Of a stretch of DNA of 64,000 nucleotides, positions 20,738-30,332 are shown in pieces; position 1 is the first letter of the stretch; each line of letters starts with the position of its first letter. The position numbers and the translations under genes are program-made. Origin of the DNA: Hydrogenophilales bacterium (lineage in GTDB: Bacteria; Pseudomonadota; Gammaproteobacteria; Burkholderiales; Thiobacteraceae); contig JACRIU010000008.1 in assembly GCA_016235775.1 (NCBI GenBank), positions 1 through 64,000 on the forward strand. The letters are read 5' to 3'. Below the pieces are notes generated by a model, which ran no database searches, had not been told where the DNA came from, and was given only the letters and a program-made list of their open reading frames with translations.

Positions 20738-22768
20738 ATGAACCCTTTACTGGATTTTTCCGGCTTGCCGCGCTTTGCCGAGATCAAGCCGGAGCACGTC
20801 AGCCCGGCGATCGAGCAATTGCTGGTAGGCAATCGCGCGCTGGTGTCGACCCTGACCGCCGATGCGAGCGCGCCGACTTGGAAAAGCTTCGTGCTGCCCT
20901 TGGAAGATTCGAACGAGCACCTATCGCGCGCCTGGTCGCAGGTGTCGCACATGAACTCGGTGGTGAATAGTCCCGAACTGCGCGAGGTCTATAACGCCAA
21001 TCTATCAAAGATCACCGAATACTATGCCGAGCTGTCGCAAAATCTAAAGCTCTACGATAAATTCAAGGCGATCAAGGCCTCCCCCGAATTCACGCAATTG
21101 ACCACGGCGCAGAAAAAAATCATCGAAAACGAGCTGCGTGATTTTCGTCTCGGCGGCGCGGAACTGCCGGAGGAACAAAAAGAGCGTTTCAAGGCGATTC
21201 AGGAAGAGTTAGCCACGCTCTCCGCCCGCTTCGAGGAAAACCTGCTCGACACCACCAACGCTTACGCAAAATATGTCGAGATCGAATCCGAAGTCGCCGG
21301 CCTGCCTGCCGATGTGCTGCAAACGGCGCAGGAAGCGGCTGCCGCCGACGGCAAGCCGGGTTGGAAATTCACGCTGCACGGGCCATCCTATATGCCGGTG
21401 ATGCAATACGCCGAGCATCGCCCCTTGCGCGAAGAGTTGTACCGCGCCTATGTGACGCGCGCCTCCGAATTCGGCAAAGCGGAGTGGGACAACACGCCCC
21501 TGATCGGACAGATTCTCGCGCTGCGCCAGGAAGCGGCGCATCTGCTAGGCTATAAGAGCTATGCCGAGGTATCGCTCGCCACCAAGATGGCGGCGACACC
21601 GGCCGAGGTGTTGGATTTCTTGAATTCCCTGGCTGCGCGCGCCAAACCCTTCGCGCAAAAAGACCTGGATGAAGTGCGCGCCTTCGCCGCGGAAAAATTC
21701 GGCATGCCCGGGTTGGTAGCATGGGACATCGGCTATTACTCGGAAAAATTGCGCGAGGCGCGCTATGGTTTCTCGGATGAAGAGGTGAAGCAATATTTCC
21801 CCGAGAGCACGGTGCTGCCCGGCATGTTCAAGCTGGTGGAGACAATTTACGGTCTGAAAATTCATGCAACCCACGCGCCGGCTTGGCATGCGGATGTGCG
21901 CTTCTTTTCCATCACCGATCATACCGGGCAACTGGTCGGCCAGTTTTATCTCGACCTCTATGCGCGCAAGAACAAGCGTGGCGGGGCCTGGATGGACGAT
22001 GCGATCACGCGTCGACGCAAGCAGGAGTCAATTCAAACACCGGTGGCTTATCTCACTTGCAACTTCTCCGCTCCGGTCGGCGGCAAGCCGGCGCTGTTCA
22101 CGCACGACGAAGTAATCACCTTGTTCCACGAATTCGGCCATGGCCTGCATCACCTGCTCACCAAGATCGAAGACCTGGGCGTATCCGGCATCAACGGCGT
22201 GGAGTGGGATGCGGTCGAGCTGCCCTCGCAGTTCATGGAAAATTTTTGCTGGGAATGGGATGTGGTGCGCCACATGACGCGCCATGTGGATACCGGCGAA
22301 GCCTTGCCGCGCGCGCTGTACGACAAAATGCTGCTGGCGAAAAATTTCCAAAGCGGCTTGTTCACCATGCGGCAAATCGAGTTCGCGCTGTTCGATATGC
22401 GGCTGCACGATGACTTCGACCCGCAGGGCGCGCAGAGCGTGTTGCAATTGCTCGACGAGGTGCGTGAGCAGGTGGCGGTGATCCGCCCACCGGCCTTCAA
22501 TCGCTTCCCCAACAACTTCTCCCACATCTTCGCCGGTGGCTATGCCGCGGGCTATTACAGCTACAAGTGGGCCGAGGTGCTGTCGGCCGATGCGTACAGC
22601 CTGTTCGAGGAAAACGGCGTGCTGAGCGCCGAGGTGGGGCATCGTTTCTGGAGCGAGATATTGGGGCAGGGCGGCAGCCGTCCGGCATTGGAATCCTTCG
22701 TCGCGTTTCGCGGACGCGAGCCGACCATCGATGCGCTGCTGCGCCATTCGGGTATGGTGGAGGCATAA
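20738..22768 (+). CDS. prlC: Oligopeptidase A (M3 family)
   Basis: HEFGHGLHHLLT zinc motif; 676 aa M3 peptidase sequence. Confidence 0.95.
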   Translation: MNPLLDFSGLPRFAEIKPEHVSPAIEQLLVGNRALVSTLTADASAPTWKSFVLPLEDSNEHLSRAWSQVSHMNSVVNSPELREVYNANLSKITEYYAELSQNLKLYDKFKAIKASPEFTQLTTAQKKIIENELRDFRLGGAELPEEQKERFKAIQEELATLSARFEENLLDTTNAYAKYVEIESEVAGLPADVLQTAQEAAAADGKPGWKFTLHGPSYMPVMQYAEHRPLREELYRAYVTRASEFGKAEWDNTPLIGQILALRQEAAHLLGYKSYAEVSLATKMAATPAEVLDFLNSLAARAKPFAQKDLDEVRAFAAEKFGMPGLVAWDIGYYSEKLREARYGFSDEEVKQYFPESTVLPGMFKLVETIYGLKIHATHAPAWHADVRFFSITDHTGQLVGQFYLDLYARKNKRGGAWMDDAITRRRKQESIQTPVAYLTCNFSAPVGGKPALFTHDEVITLFHEFGHGLHHLLTKIEDLGVSGINGVEWDAVELPSQFMENFCWEWDVVRHMTRHVDTGEALPRALYDKMLLAKNFQSGLFTMRQIEFALFDMRLHDDFDPQGAQSVLQLLDEVREQVAVIRPPAFNRFPNNFSHIFAGGYAAGYYSYKWAEVLSADAYSLFEENGVLSAEVGHRFWSEILGQGGSRPALESFVAFRGREPTIDALLRHSGMVEA

Positions 22769-22832
22769 AGCCCTTGATTTGGTCCGGCGCGTATGATATT
22801 ACATGAAGAAATTCACGTAACGGGCTGAGCTA

Positions 22833-23300
22833 ATGAGGGTTTTTTCGCTTATTGTATTGCTGGTATGGGCCTTGCCCGCGCTGGCGGATACCGCCACCGT
22901 GGTGGAGGGCACGCGCGTCAATCTGCGCAGCGGCAAGACCGATACCTACCGCGTAGTAAAGGCCTTGGAGCCCGGCGTTGAAGTCGAAGTGCTGCGTCAG
23001 GAACAAGCCTATGTCCAGGTTAAAACCAGTGAAGGCGATGTCGGTTGGCTGCCGTTGCGCTTCGTGAAGATTGTTCCCGCACCTTCCAAACAACCGGCGC
23101 CGAATTCCTCGATCGAAGAATTGAAAGCGGAAATAGCCAAAGCCCAAGCCGAGCTCAAGCAAAGCCGCTTTTCGGGAGATGGTGCTTCGGTCTGGATGTT
23201 TATTGGAGTGGGTCTCGGTGGATTGGTGCTGGGCATCCTGCTTGGCATGGTTGCCTTGCAGGCTTACTATCGAAAGAAGCTGAACGGACTAAGGATTTAA
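22833..23300 (+). CDS. SH3-domain protein with signal peptide and C-terminal TM
   Basis: TATVVEGTRVNLRSGKTDTYRVVKALEPGVEVEVL; VGLGGLVLGILLGMVALQAYY. Confidence 0.75.
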   Translation: MRVFSLIVLLVWALPALADTATVVEGTRVNLRSGKTDTYRVVKALEPGVEVEVLRQEQAYVQVKTSEGDVGWLPLRFVKIVPAPSKQPAPNSSIEELKAEIAKAQAELKQSRFSGDGASVWMFIGVGLGGLVLGILLGMVALQAYYRKKLNGLRI

Positions 23301-23301
23301 G

Positions 23302-23889
23302 ATGAAAACGCTCATTGTTTCCTTGCTAGGGTTTGCTTTTTTGCTAGGCGCGGCCGCGCAAGCGGAGATGTATCGCTGGGTGGATAAAGACGGCAAAGTG
23401 CATTACACCGATCAGCCGCCGCCGCCCAATGAAGCCAAGAAAGTGGAAGAAAAAAAATTCGGCGGCAACCTCATTCAAGGCGACCTGCCCTATGCGACGC
23501 AGCAAGCCGCAAAAAATTTCCCGGTAACGCTCTATACCGGCGATTGCGGTGAGTTTTGCACCCAGGCCAAAACGTATTTGTCCAAGCGCGGCATTCCGTA
23601 TAGCGAGCGCCTGCCCGGCAAGAACCCCGCCGACGCGGAACTGTTCAAAAAGATTTCGAAGGATAATTTTATTCCCTTGTTGCAGATCGGCGGCAGCACG
23701 CAACTTAGGGGCTTTGACGAATCGGCGTGGGCCGCCGCTCTGGATCAAGCCGGTTATCCCAAGAGCAATCCCTTCCCCCGGGGGCAGCAGCCGAAACCGG
23801 CCGAGCCGGGCAAAGCGGAAACACCGCCCGCCGCCAACACCCCGGCCAGCCCGAAGCCTGAAGACGGCGGCGGACGCAAAAGCTACTGA
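23302..23889 (+). CDS. DUF4124 domain fused to glutaredoxin-like domain
   Basis: EMYRWVDKDGKVHYTDQPPPP; VTLYTGDCGEFCTQAKTYLSKRGIPY. Confidence 0.85.
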   Translation: MKTLIVSLLGFAFLLGAAAQAEMYRWVDKDGKVHYTDQPPPPNEAKKVEEKKFGGNLIQGDLPYATQQAAKNFPVTLYTGDCGEFCTQAKTYLSKRGIPYSERLPGKNPADAELFKKISKDNFIPLLQIGGSTQLRGFDESAWAAALDQAGYPKSNPFPRGQQPKPAEPGKAETPPAANTPASPKPEDGGGRKSY

Positions 23890-23917
23890 ACCGGATCGAA
23901 GAAAAAACGGCAATTAG

Positions 23918-24043
23918 CCACAGAGAGCACAGAGGGCACAGAGAAAATACAGTGGCTTTATCCTCATGCCGCTTTCACCTAAAGGGTGGACTAAGACTAT
24001 GAGCCTGTCGAGCTTTTCTCTGTGCCCTCTGTGACCTCTGTGG
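23918..24043. repeat. CACAGAG inverted element, copy A
   Basis: Arm 23918-23943 (3x CACAGAG, 9-nt period), 74-nt interior, arm 24018-24043 (3x CTCTGTG). Confidence 0.95.
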
Positions 24044-24068
24044 CAAAATCTTTTTTTAGGTTGAAGCA

Positions 24069-24845
24069 ATGAAAATCGCCACCTGGAACGTCAACTCGCT
24101 CAAGGTGCGATTGCCGCAGGTGCTGGAATGGCTGGCGCAAAATCAGCCCGATGTGTTGTGTCTGCAAGAGACCAAGCAAGAGGATGTGAATTTTCCGCTT
24201 GCGGAATTGAACGCCGCCGGCTATCAGGCCAGCTTTTCCGGGCAAAAAACCTACAACGGCGTGGCGATCCTGAGCCGTGCGCAGCAGCAGGATGTGCAAA
24301 TGGGCATCCCCGGATTGGCGGACGAACAAAAGCGTGTCCTGGCCGCCACCGTGGATGGCGTGCGCATCGTGAATGTCTATATCCCCAATGGCCAAAGCGT
24401 CGATTCGGACAAATACCAATACAAGCTCGCTTGGCTCAAGGCGCTGGCGGCTTGGCTCGAAGCCGAGTTGAAAACCCACCCTCAACTCGCGCTGCTGGGC
24501 GATTACAACATCGCGCCGGAAGATCGCGATGTGCATGACCCGCAAGCCTGGGCGGGTCAAGTGCTCTGCTCCGAGCCGGAACGCGCGGCGTTTCAAGCGT
24601 TGATCAAGCTCGGCTTGCAGGACAGCTTCCGCTTGTTCGAGCAGCCGGAGAAATCGTTCTCGTGGTGGGATTACCGCATGAACGCCTTTCGCCGCAACAG
24701 GGGATTGCGCATCGACCATATCCTGGTTTCCGCAGCGCTGGCGCCGGCCTGCAAGGCGGCGCGAATCGACAAGGAAGCGCGCAAAGCGGAACGGCCTTCG
24801 GATCACGCGCCGGTGGCGCTGGAATTGGCGGTTATGAACGAGTAG
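24069..24845 (+). CDS. xth: Exodeoxyribonuclease III
   Basis: [22 protein letters not shown]...LRIDHILVS...SDHAPV. Confidence 0.95.
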   Translation: MKIATWNVNSLKVRLPQVLEWLAQNQPDVLCLQETKQEDVNFPLAELNAAGYQASFSGQKTYNGVAILSRAQQQDVQMGIPGLADEQKRVLAATVDGVRIVNVYIPNGQSVDSDKYQYKLAWLKALAAWLEAELKTHPQLALLGDYNIAPEDRDVHDPQAWAGQVLCSEPERAAFQALIKLGLQDSFRLFEQPEKSFSWWDYRMNAFRRNRGLRIDHILVSAALAPACKAARIDKEARKAERPSDHAPVALELAVMNE

Positions 24846-25728
24846 GGAGTAGCGGCAGCCACGCCGCCACGGGCGCGACGCCATACCAGGTCCAACTTTT
24901 TGCGGCTTGCAGCGTGATGCGCTGAATGCGCTCATGCACTTCATCTTCGCTCAAATTCAAGAGCTGGCCGATTTCCTGGTAGTCGTCCGGCAGTCCGGCA
25001 TCGAACCAGTTGTTTGCGGCGTGGCGCGCCAGCCGGCAGGCGAGCGACACGTTTTTTGAGCGGGGCTGGTCGGCGTGCTCCTCATCCATCAACAACTGCA
25101 ACAGCTTCGGCAAGTGCCAGCGCTCGGCCAGGGCGAGTTGCAATTCCTGGCCTTGAAAACCCAACACACGCTGTTGTGCCTCGGCGCTGCGCAAGGCCGG
25201 ATCGGCGCGCATCATGCCGCGGATAGCGAGCATCAACTGCGGCGCGAAACACCATATCAGAATTTCCGCCAAGTCGTGCAGCAGCGCGGCAATGGTCACT
25301 TCATCCGATTCCATATCGTGGCGCAACATCGCCCAATCCTGTGCATACAGCGCGGCATGGCGCGCGCGGCTCATGCTGCGCATCACGCCGATCAGCGCGT
25401 CCGGATGATCCTTCAGCGTGGACTCGATGCTGGGTAAATGCGCGAAATGGCGGAAGAAGGGCGTGGTGCCGAGCATCATCAAGGCGTGCGCGATGGTGGT
25501 AATTTCCATCGCCTGACGCTTGCTGCGGTGGGTGTGCAGATAGCGCAGCACCTTCAGCGTCATCAAGGGATCATGCATGATCGCATCCGCCAATTCGCGC
25601 CCGTTCAGATTGTCTTCGTTGTCCTTGAATTGGACGAGTTCCGCCTGGGTGCGGGTAAGCACCGGGATATCCGCCTGGTCGAAATACTCGACCCAAGCGG
25701 CGACATCTTTGAGCGGGCGCGTAATCAT
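24832..25728 (-). CDS. HDOD domain protein
   Basis: HDOD-like pattern ([50 protein letters not shown]). Confidence 0.82.
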   Translation of the reverse strand: MITRPLKDVAAWVEYFDQADIPVLTRTQAELVQFKDNEDNLNGRELADAIMHDPLMTLKVLRYLHTHRSKRQAMEITTIAHALMMLGTTPFFRHFAHLPSIESTLKDHPDALIGVMRSMSRARHAALYAQDWAMLRHDMESDEVTIAALLHDLAEILIWCFAPQLMLAIRGMMRADPALRSAEAQQRVLGFQGQELQLALAERWHLPKLLQLLMDEEHADQPRSKNVSLACRLARHAANNWFDAGLPDDYQEIGQLLNLSEDEVHERIQRITLQAAKSWTWYGVAPVAAWLPLLPTRS

Positions 25729-25779
25729 GGTTTCAGTTTAGATTAGCGGCGGATAACAGGCTGACTTTATGGCGATTTT

Positions 25780-25824
25780 GTAGCGCAGGCATCTTGCCGG
25801 CATGCCGGCTGGAAGCCGGCCCTA
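25780..25824. repeat. Palindromic intergenic repeat (TTGCCGGCATGCCGGC...GCCGGC)
   Basis: GTAGCGCAGGCATCTTGCCGGCATGCCGGCTGGAAGCCGGCCCTAT. Confidence 0.55.
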
Positions 25825-25835
25825 TCGAGAGGCGA

Positions 25836-27968
25836 TCAAACCACGGGCAACATTATCGTCACCACGACCCCGGCCCCATCCTTGCGATTCTCGGCGCGCA
25901 CGCCGCCGCCGTGGTATTCGGCGATCAGGCGCACGATGTAGAGGCCAAATCCCAAATGCGGCTCGTCGTCCGTCTGGCGCGGCCGCACCGAGACCATGGA
26001 TTGGAATAACTGCCCCGCCATCTCCGCCGGCAGGAGCGGGCCTTCGTTTGAAATGGTGAGTAGCGCCTGTTGCTTGTCGTGCGCGAGCGCCAAGTCGATC
26101 GAGCTGTCCGCGCGGTGAAAATCCACTGCATTCGAGATCAGCTTGTCCAACATCTGCGCGATCAAGTCGGGCCCGCCGGACAAGACAATCGGCTCCGACG
26201 GGATGCGCAAATTGAAATCCACGCCCGGATAAGCGCCGCGATAGCCCTCCACGCAACCTGCAATCACCGGGATCAGATCGAATGCTTCGCGCTCCGCGCT
26301 TTGCAGTGCGTGCTCCAGTTGACGTGCCTCGGTCATGCGCGTGAGCAGCGTGTTCAGGCGGCGGATGCCGTCCTGTGCGCGGTCCATATAAATCCGAGCC
26401 TCGTCCGGCACCGGCTGTTGCGCCAGGTTGTCGAGCGATGAGCGCACGACCGCGATCGGCGTGCGCAATTCATGCGACAGGCGCGAGGCCATATTCTCCA
26501 GATAGTGGTTGTACTGTCCGAGCCGTTCCAACACGCTGGAAAAGCCGCGCGACAAATCACCGATCTCATCCGTGGCGCGCGCGCTTTGCTTCAACCCGCC
26601 CACCACGCGTCCCTTGGCGTCGATCGCTGTCTCGGCCTCCAGGCTCAGTTTGCGGATGCGATAGGACAAGCGCGAAGCGAACAGCAGCATGCCCAGCGCG
26701 ACGATCAAGAACACCGCCAACACGCTGGTAAACAGCTTTTCCAGCGCTTGGTTGCGCAACGTGAGCACGCTATTGGTGGTTTCTTCCGACACGGCCGCGC
26801 CGATGATTTGATCCTGCACCCAAATCGGATGCGCGCTGGAGACGATCACCGCTTTTCCGTCCGCTGTTGCGCGCCGCCCGGTTTGCGCCACGCCGCGCAG
26901 TGCGCTCTCGATTTCTCTAGTCTCAAGTCGCGGCGCTTTCGCGGTGTCATCCGTAAATGCATCAGTCGGTTGCTGGAGCAGCCGCACATAGATCGGTCGC
27001 AGCGTGAGCGCCTTGATACGTTCGAGCAGCGATTGTTCGGTAGGCGCCAGGGCCTGCTGCGCCTGTTTCAAGCTGCCCATTTCCGCGATCACGCGCTGGC
27101 TTTTATCCACCACACGTATCCGGCTCGTCGCGCGCCCCAAGCCTTGCACCACTTGCTGAATCTCGGGCGAGGGCACGACCAAACGCCCCATGCCTTCGCG
27201 CTGTGCGACAGTCGAGGTGTTGATCCATGCGCTGATCCCGGCTTCCGGTGTGCTCACCTCCGCGCTGGCGAAAGCCAGTTTTTCGCCCAGCAGCGATTGC
27301 GGCAACGACAGCTCCACGTTGTAGCCGGTAGGGGTTTCGCGCCATACCGCTTTAATGCGGGGCTCGGGCTGCCCCAAGGCGAGCTTGCCGTCCTGAAATT
27401 GCACCGCATGCGCCGGGCCGGTGCCGGGCCGTAGGGGGCTTACGCTAAAACGCTTGAATTCCCCCTCGGGCGTGGTGAGCGCGAATTCGATATGGTCGGC
27501 TGACTCGAGTAACAGGCTGTTTGACGCGCGGTAATGCACTTGCGCATCGCTCACTTCGATCAGCGCATAAACATACGCGCCATGCTGGCCGAGGCGCAGC
27601 TTGAAAGCGGCGCTGCTGGCCGGCGTGTTTTCAGTAGCGGGAGGCGGGGCGTAAGCGTGCGCGGTCAAAGTGGCCGGCCAATCGGATGCAGCGCCATCCA
27701 CCTCCATGGCCGCGGGCAGGGCGAAGAGATACAAATCCCCCGGCTCATGCCAGGGCGAGGCGTGCCCCGGTTGCGGCTCGAACAGGCGTGGCCGGTCGTG
27801 CAAGGCGGTGGCCACCGCCTGCGCCGTTGCCGCGACGGATTGCTCATGGCCTAGGCGCAGCGCGCGTTCCACTTCTTGTACAAAGGACAGCCCAACCCAG
27901 GGCACGGCGAGCAGGGTAAGCGAGACGAGCAAGAGTTTGGCGCGGATGCTGAAGCGGGGCTTGATCAT
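25836..27968 (-). CDS. PdsS-like (proteobacterial dedicated sortase system) sensor histidine kinase with CBM9-like periplasmic region
   Basis: SRLSHELRTPIAVVRSSLDNL H-box; ATPase LGFGLYIVRLIAEYHGG; periplasmic MEVDGAASDWP...DHIEFALTTPEG. Confidence 0.75.
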   Translation of the reverse strand: MIKPRFSIRAKLLLVSLTLLAVPWVGLSFVQEVERALRLGHEQSVAATAQAVATALHDRPRLFEPQPGHASPWHEPGDLYLFALPAAMEVDGAASDWPATLTAHAYAPPPATENTPASSAAFKLRLGQHGAYVYALIEVSDAQVHYRASNSLLLESADHIEFALTTPEGEFKRFSVSPLRPGTGPAHAVQFQDGKLALGQPEPRIKAVWRETPTGYNVELSLPQSLLGEKLAFASAEVSTPEAGISAWINTSTVAQREGMGRLVVPSPEIQQVVQGLGRATSRIRVVDKSQRVIAEMGSLKQAQQALAPTEQSLLERIKALTLRPIYVRLLQQPTDAFTDDTAKAPRLETREIESALRGVAQTGRRATADGKAVIVSSAHPIWVQDQIIGAAVSEETTNSVLTLRNQALEKLFTSVLAVFLIVALGMLLFASRLSYRIRKLSLEAETAIDAKGRVVGGLKQSARATDEIGDLSRGFSSVLERLGQYNHYLENMASRLSHELRTPIAVVRSSLDNLAQQPVPDEARIYMDRAQDGIRRLNTLLTRMTEARQLEHALQSAEREAFDLIPVIAGCVEGYRGAYPGVDFNLRIPSEPIVLSGGPDLIAQMLDKLISNAVDFHRADSSIDLALAHDKQQALLTISNEGPLLPAEMAGQLFQSMVSVRPRQTDDEPHLGFGLYIVRLIAEYHGGGVRAENRKDGAGVVVTIMLPVV

Positions 27969-28654
27969 TCCTTCCACCGATACCCCATGCCGTACAAGGT
28001 TTCGATCGCATCGAATGTACTATCCAACGCGGCAAACTTTTTGCGAATGCGTTTGATGTGCGAGGTGATCGTGGCGTCGTCCACCGTGAGCTTGGCTTCG
28101 CTCATGAGGTGGTCGCGGTCTTTCAAGTGGCCGGGGAATTTTGCCAGCGCATGCACCATCCAAAATTCGGTGAGCGTGAGCGGCACGGTTTGACCATCCC
28201 AGCTCGCCGCCATGCGCTTCAAATCCAGCACCAATTTGCCGCGCGTCAGAATCTCGTCCGCGTCGGCGTGCGTGGCCACGGCATCCATGCGCCGGAACAG
28301 CGCGCTGATGCGCGCCAGCAAATGCGGCAGGCTCACGTCCTTGGTCAGATAGTCGTCGGCCCCCATGCGCAAGCCGGCCACCGTGTCGAAATCGCTGTCG
28401 CGCGCTGTCAGAAAAATGATCGCCAATTTCTCCGACTTGGCGCGCAAATCGCGGCATAAGGTAAAACCGCCATCGATTTCATCTTCCAGGCCGATGTCGA
28501 TGATCGCCAGATCCGGCAGCCGCGTTTGCATGCCGGCCGTCGCCTCGCGCCGGTTGGCATAGGCGGCGACCTCGTAACCCTGGCGGCGCAGCGCGTCGGC
28601 GTAGTTGGCCCGAATCGCGGGCTCGTCTTCCACAATCGCAATCGTTCTTCCCAT
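27965..28654 (-). CDS. PdsR-like response regulator (OmpR/PhoB type)
   Basis: MGRTIAIVEDEPAIRANYADALRRQGYEVAAY; winged-helix C-terminus; 4-nt overlap with the kinase. Confidence 0.8.
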   Translation of the reverse strand: MGRTIAIVEDEPAIRANYADALRRQGYEVAAYANRREATAGMQTRLPDLAIIDIGLEDEIDGGFTLCRDLRAKSEKLAIIFLTARDSDFDTVAGLRMGADDYLTKDVSLPHLLARISALFRRMDAVATHADADEILTRGKLVLDLKRMAASWDGQTVPLTLTEFWMVHALAKFPGHLKDRDHLMSEAKLTVDDATITSHIKRIRKKFAALDSTFDAIETLYGMGYRWKE

Positions 28655-28812
28655 GGCGGCGACTATACCCGATCTTGTTCGCGTGTGAAGCGGGCCGAAT
28701 CCGCTGCCACGATTTCGCCACAATTCATCCCCGGCATGCCTGGATTGCCCCTGCCCACGCCCGATTTGAGGGCTTAAATGGGCAGCGTCAACCACACGCA
28801 AGGAGTGCCGCC

Positions 28813-29046
28813 ATGAACACAAAACCCGCCACCGTTTTCACCCGCACCGTTTACACCGATTTTTTACGCTTCATGCTGGCGAGCCTGGCCACCGGCATGG
28901 TCGCCGCCATGTTGCTGAGTTCGGCGGTGATTTTGTTATCGGGGCCGAAGCCGACCTCAACTGACGAGGCATCGGTTACGACTAGCGACAGCAGTAAGCG
29001 CGTCCGCACTACTTGGGCTTCACTTCCCGGCGCCGATGCTGCGTGA
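28813..29046 (+). CDS. Small single-TM hypothetical protein
   Basis: 77 aa with TM FLRFMLASLATGMVAAMLLSSAVILL; AAGGAG ribosome-binding site upstream. Confidence 0.5.
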   Translation: MNTKPATVFTRTVYTDFLRFMLASLATGMVAAMLLSSAVILLSGPKPTSTDEASVTTSDSSKRVRTTWASLPGADAA

Positions 29047-29120
29047 TGACAAAAGTGAATTGGAAGCAAGTGTTTGAGCAGAAGCAGTGCTAATTTGAAA
29101 CTCGCATAGCGAGCCTGCGT

Positions 29121-29165
29121 CCCTCTCGCCCGCTTGCGGGAGAGAGCTAGGAGAGAGGGCGCGAG
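29121..29165. repeat. CCCTCTC/GAGAGGG-type intergenic repeat
   Basis: CCCTCTCGCCCGCTTGCGGGAGAGAGCTAGGAGAGAGGGCGCGAG. Confidence 0.6.
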
Positions 29166-29223
29166 TTAGCGCATGTCACCGCCCAAGCCATGGGGCTTGG
29201 CGGTCTTTTCAAAGGAGAGATTC

Positions 29224-29349
29224 ATGTTGCTAGGCTATTTGATTTACCGGTTTGCGATGCCACGCTATTTCGCCAAGAAGCGTGATGAGGATGAGTCTTG
29301 GATGCTTGGGGCGGAAGCGTGGGTGCCGGTGGGTTTGGTTCGGCGGTAG
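29224..29349 (+). CDS. Possible 41-aa small protein
   Basis: AGGAGA upstream; MLLGYLIYRFAMPRYFAKKRDEDESWMLGAEAWVPVGLVRR. Confidence 0.35.
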   Translation: MLLGYLIYRFAMPRYFAKKRDEDESWMLGAEAWVPVGLVRR

Positions 29350-29411
29350 ATGTCGATTGAGTCCTGCTCCGATGGCGCTGTTGCAGCCGCAAAGTGGCCA
29401 TGCTAAGCTAG

Positions 29412-29429
29412 TTCCGTATATTTTCCGTA
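29412..29429. promoter_or_regulatory. Candidate operator: two TTCCGTA direct repeats 11 bp apart
   Basis: GTTCCGTATATTTTCCGTAC ending 14 bp upstream of the antitoxin ATG. Confidence 0.5.
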
Positions 29430-29443
29430 CAAAAGGCCCTGCC

Positions 29444-29728
29444 ATGCCAACTACGCTACCCAATGAACGCATCGACTTGCGCACCTCGCCCGAGATCAAG
29501 GAGCTGATCGTTCGGGCAGCCTCGACCGCCGGTTTATCGGTCAGCGCTTTTTTGTTGGGCGCGGCGCAGGAGCGCGCCCGGCAAATTTTGACCGAAAACG
29601 AATCGATCACACTGACCTCCCGCGATTGGCGCGCCTTCGTCAAGGCCTTGGACAACACCGAGAAGCCTAGACCGAAACTGGCTGCCGCCATGAAGCGTCA
29701 CCGCAACTGGCAGCAAAGCAAACCTTGA
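29444..29728 (+). CDS. DUF1778 family antitoxin (TacA-like)
   Basis: ERIDLRTSPEIKELIVRAASTAGLSVSAFLLGAAQERARQIL. Confidence 0.88.
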   Translation: MPTTLPNERIDLRTSPEIKELIVRAASTAGLSVSAFLLGAAQERARQILTENESITLTSRDWRAFVKALDNTEKPRPKLAAAMKRHRNWQQSKP

Positions 29729-30225
29729 GTTTGCGTTTCCAGGGACGGATAGAACCACTAACGTCCTTTCACGACCGGCGAAATTTTTCTTGCGGGGTAG
29801 AAGCGCTCGATGCCTACCTGCGCCGCTTCGCGCGTCAGCATGCCGAGGCAAACGTCAGTCGCAGCTATGTGGCAGCCGAAGGCGCCGCGATTCATGGTTT
29901 CTACAGTCTGGCCATGTCGGCCATCCGCAAAGAAAACCTGCCGGTGAAACATCTAAGCCGATTCCCCAACTTCCCGCTCCCGGTCGCGCGGCTGGCGCGT
30001 TTGGCGGTGGATACGCGCCACCAGCGCCAAGGGCTGGGCGAATTGCTGCTGGCCGACGCCTTGCAACGCTGCCTACGGCTTTCCGAAGAAATCGGAATGA
30101 TCGGCGTGGTCGTGGACGCCAAAGATGAAAAGGCGCGCGGCTGGTATGAGCGCTTTGAGTTCGAGCGCTTGCCGGATTCGCCTTTGACTTTGTGGTTGCC
30201 GACAGATGCGATTGGCAGGCTGTAG
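29725..30225 (+). CDS. GNAT-family toxin (TacT-like)
   Basis: FSCGVEALDAYLRRFARQHAEANVSRSYVA...RLAVDTRHQRQGLGELLLADAL; TTG start overlapping the antitoxin stop (TTGA). Confidence 0.88.
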   Translation: MSLRFQGRIEPLTSFHDRRNFSCGVEALDAYLRRFARQHAEANVSRSYVAAEGAAIHGFYSLAMSAIRKENLPVKHLSRFPNFPLPVARLARLAVDTRHQRQGLGELLLADALQRCLRLSEEIGMIGVVVDAKDEKARGWYERFEFERLPDSPLTLWLPTDAIGRL

Positions 30226-30332
30226 GCTACTAAAAATAATCCAATAACCAAAGCCTGACACTTTCGCATATGCTGTGTGTGAGCAAACTTGGGACAGATC
30301 AATGTGATCCCCTTGATGTTAGGAAGATAAGC

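Noticed and set aside
23918-24043. CACAGAG arrays as a CRISPR array
   Set aside because: Units are 7 nt with 2-nt spacers and only three per arm; no cas genes and no spacers of 25-40 nt.
24832-24845. 14-nt convergent overlap of xth and the HDOD gene
   Set aside because: Common 3'-end overlap; nothing further suggests regulation.
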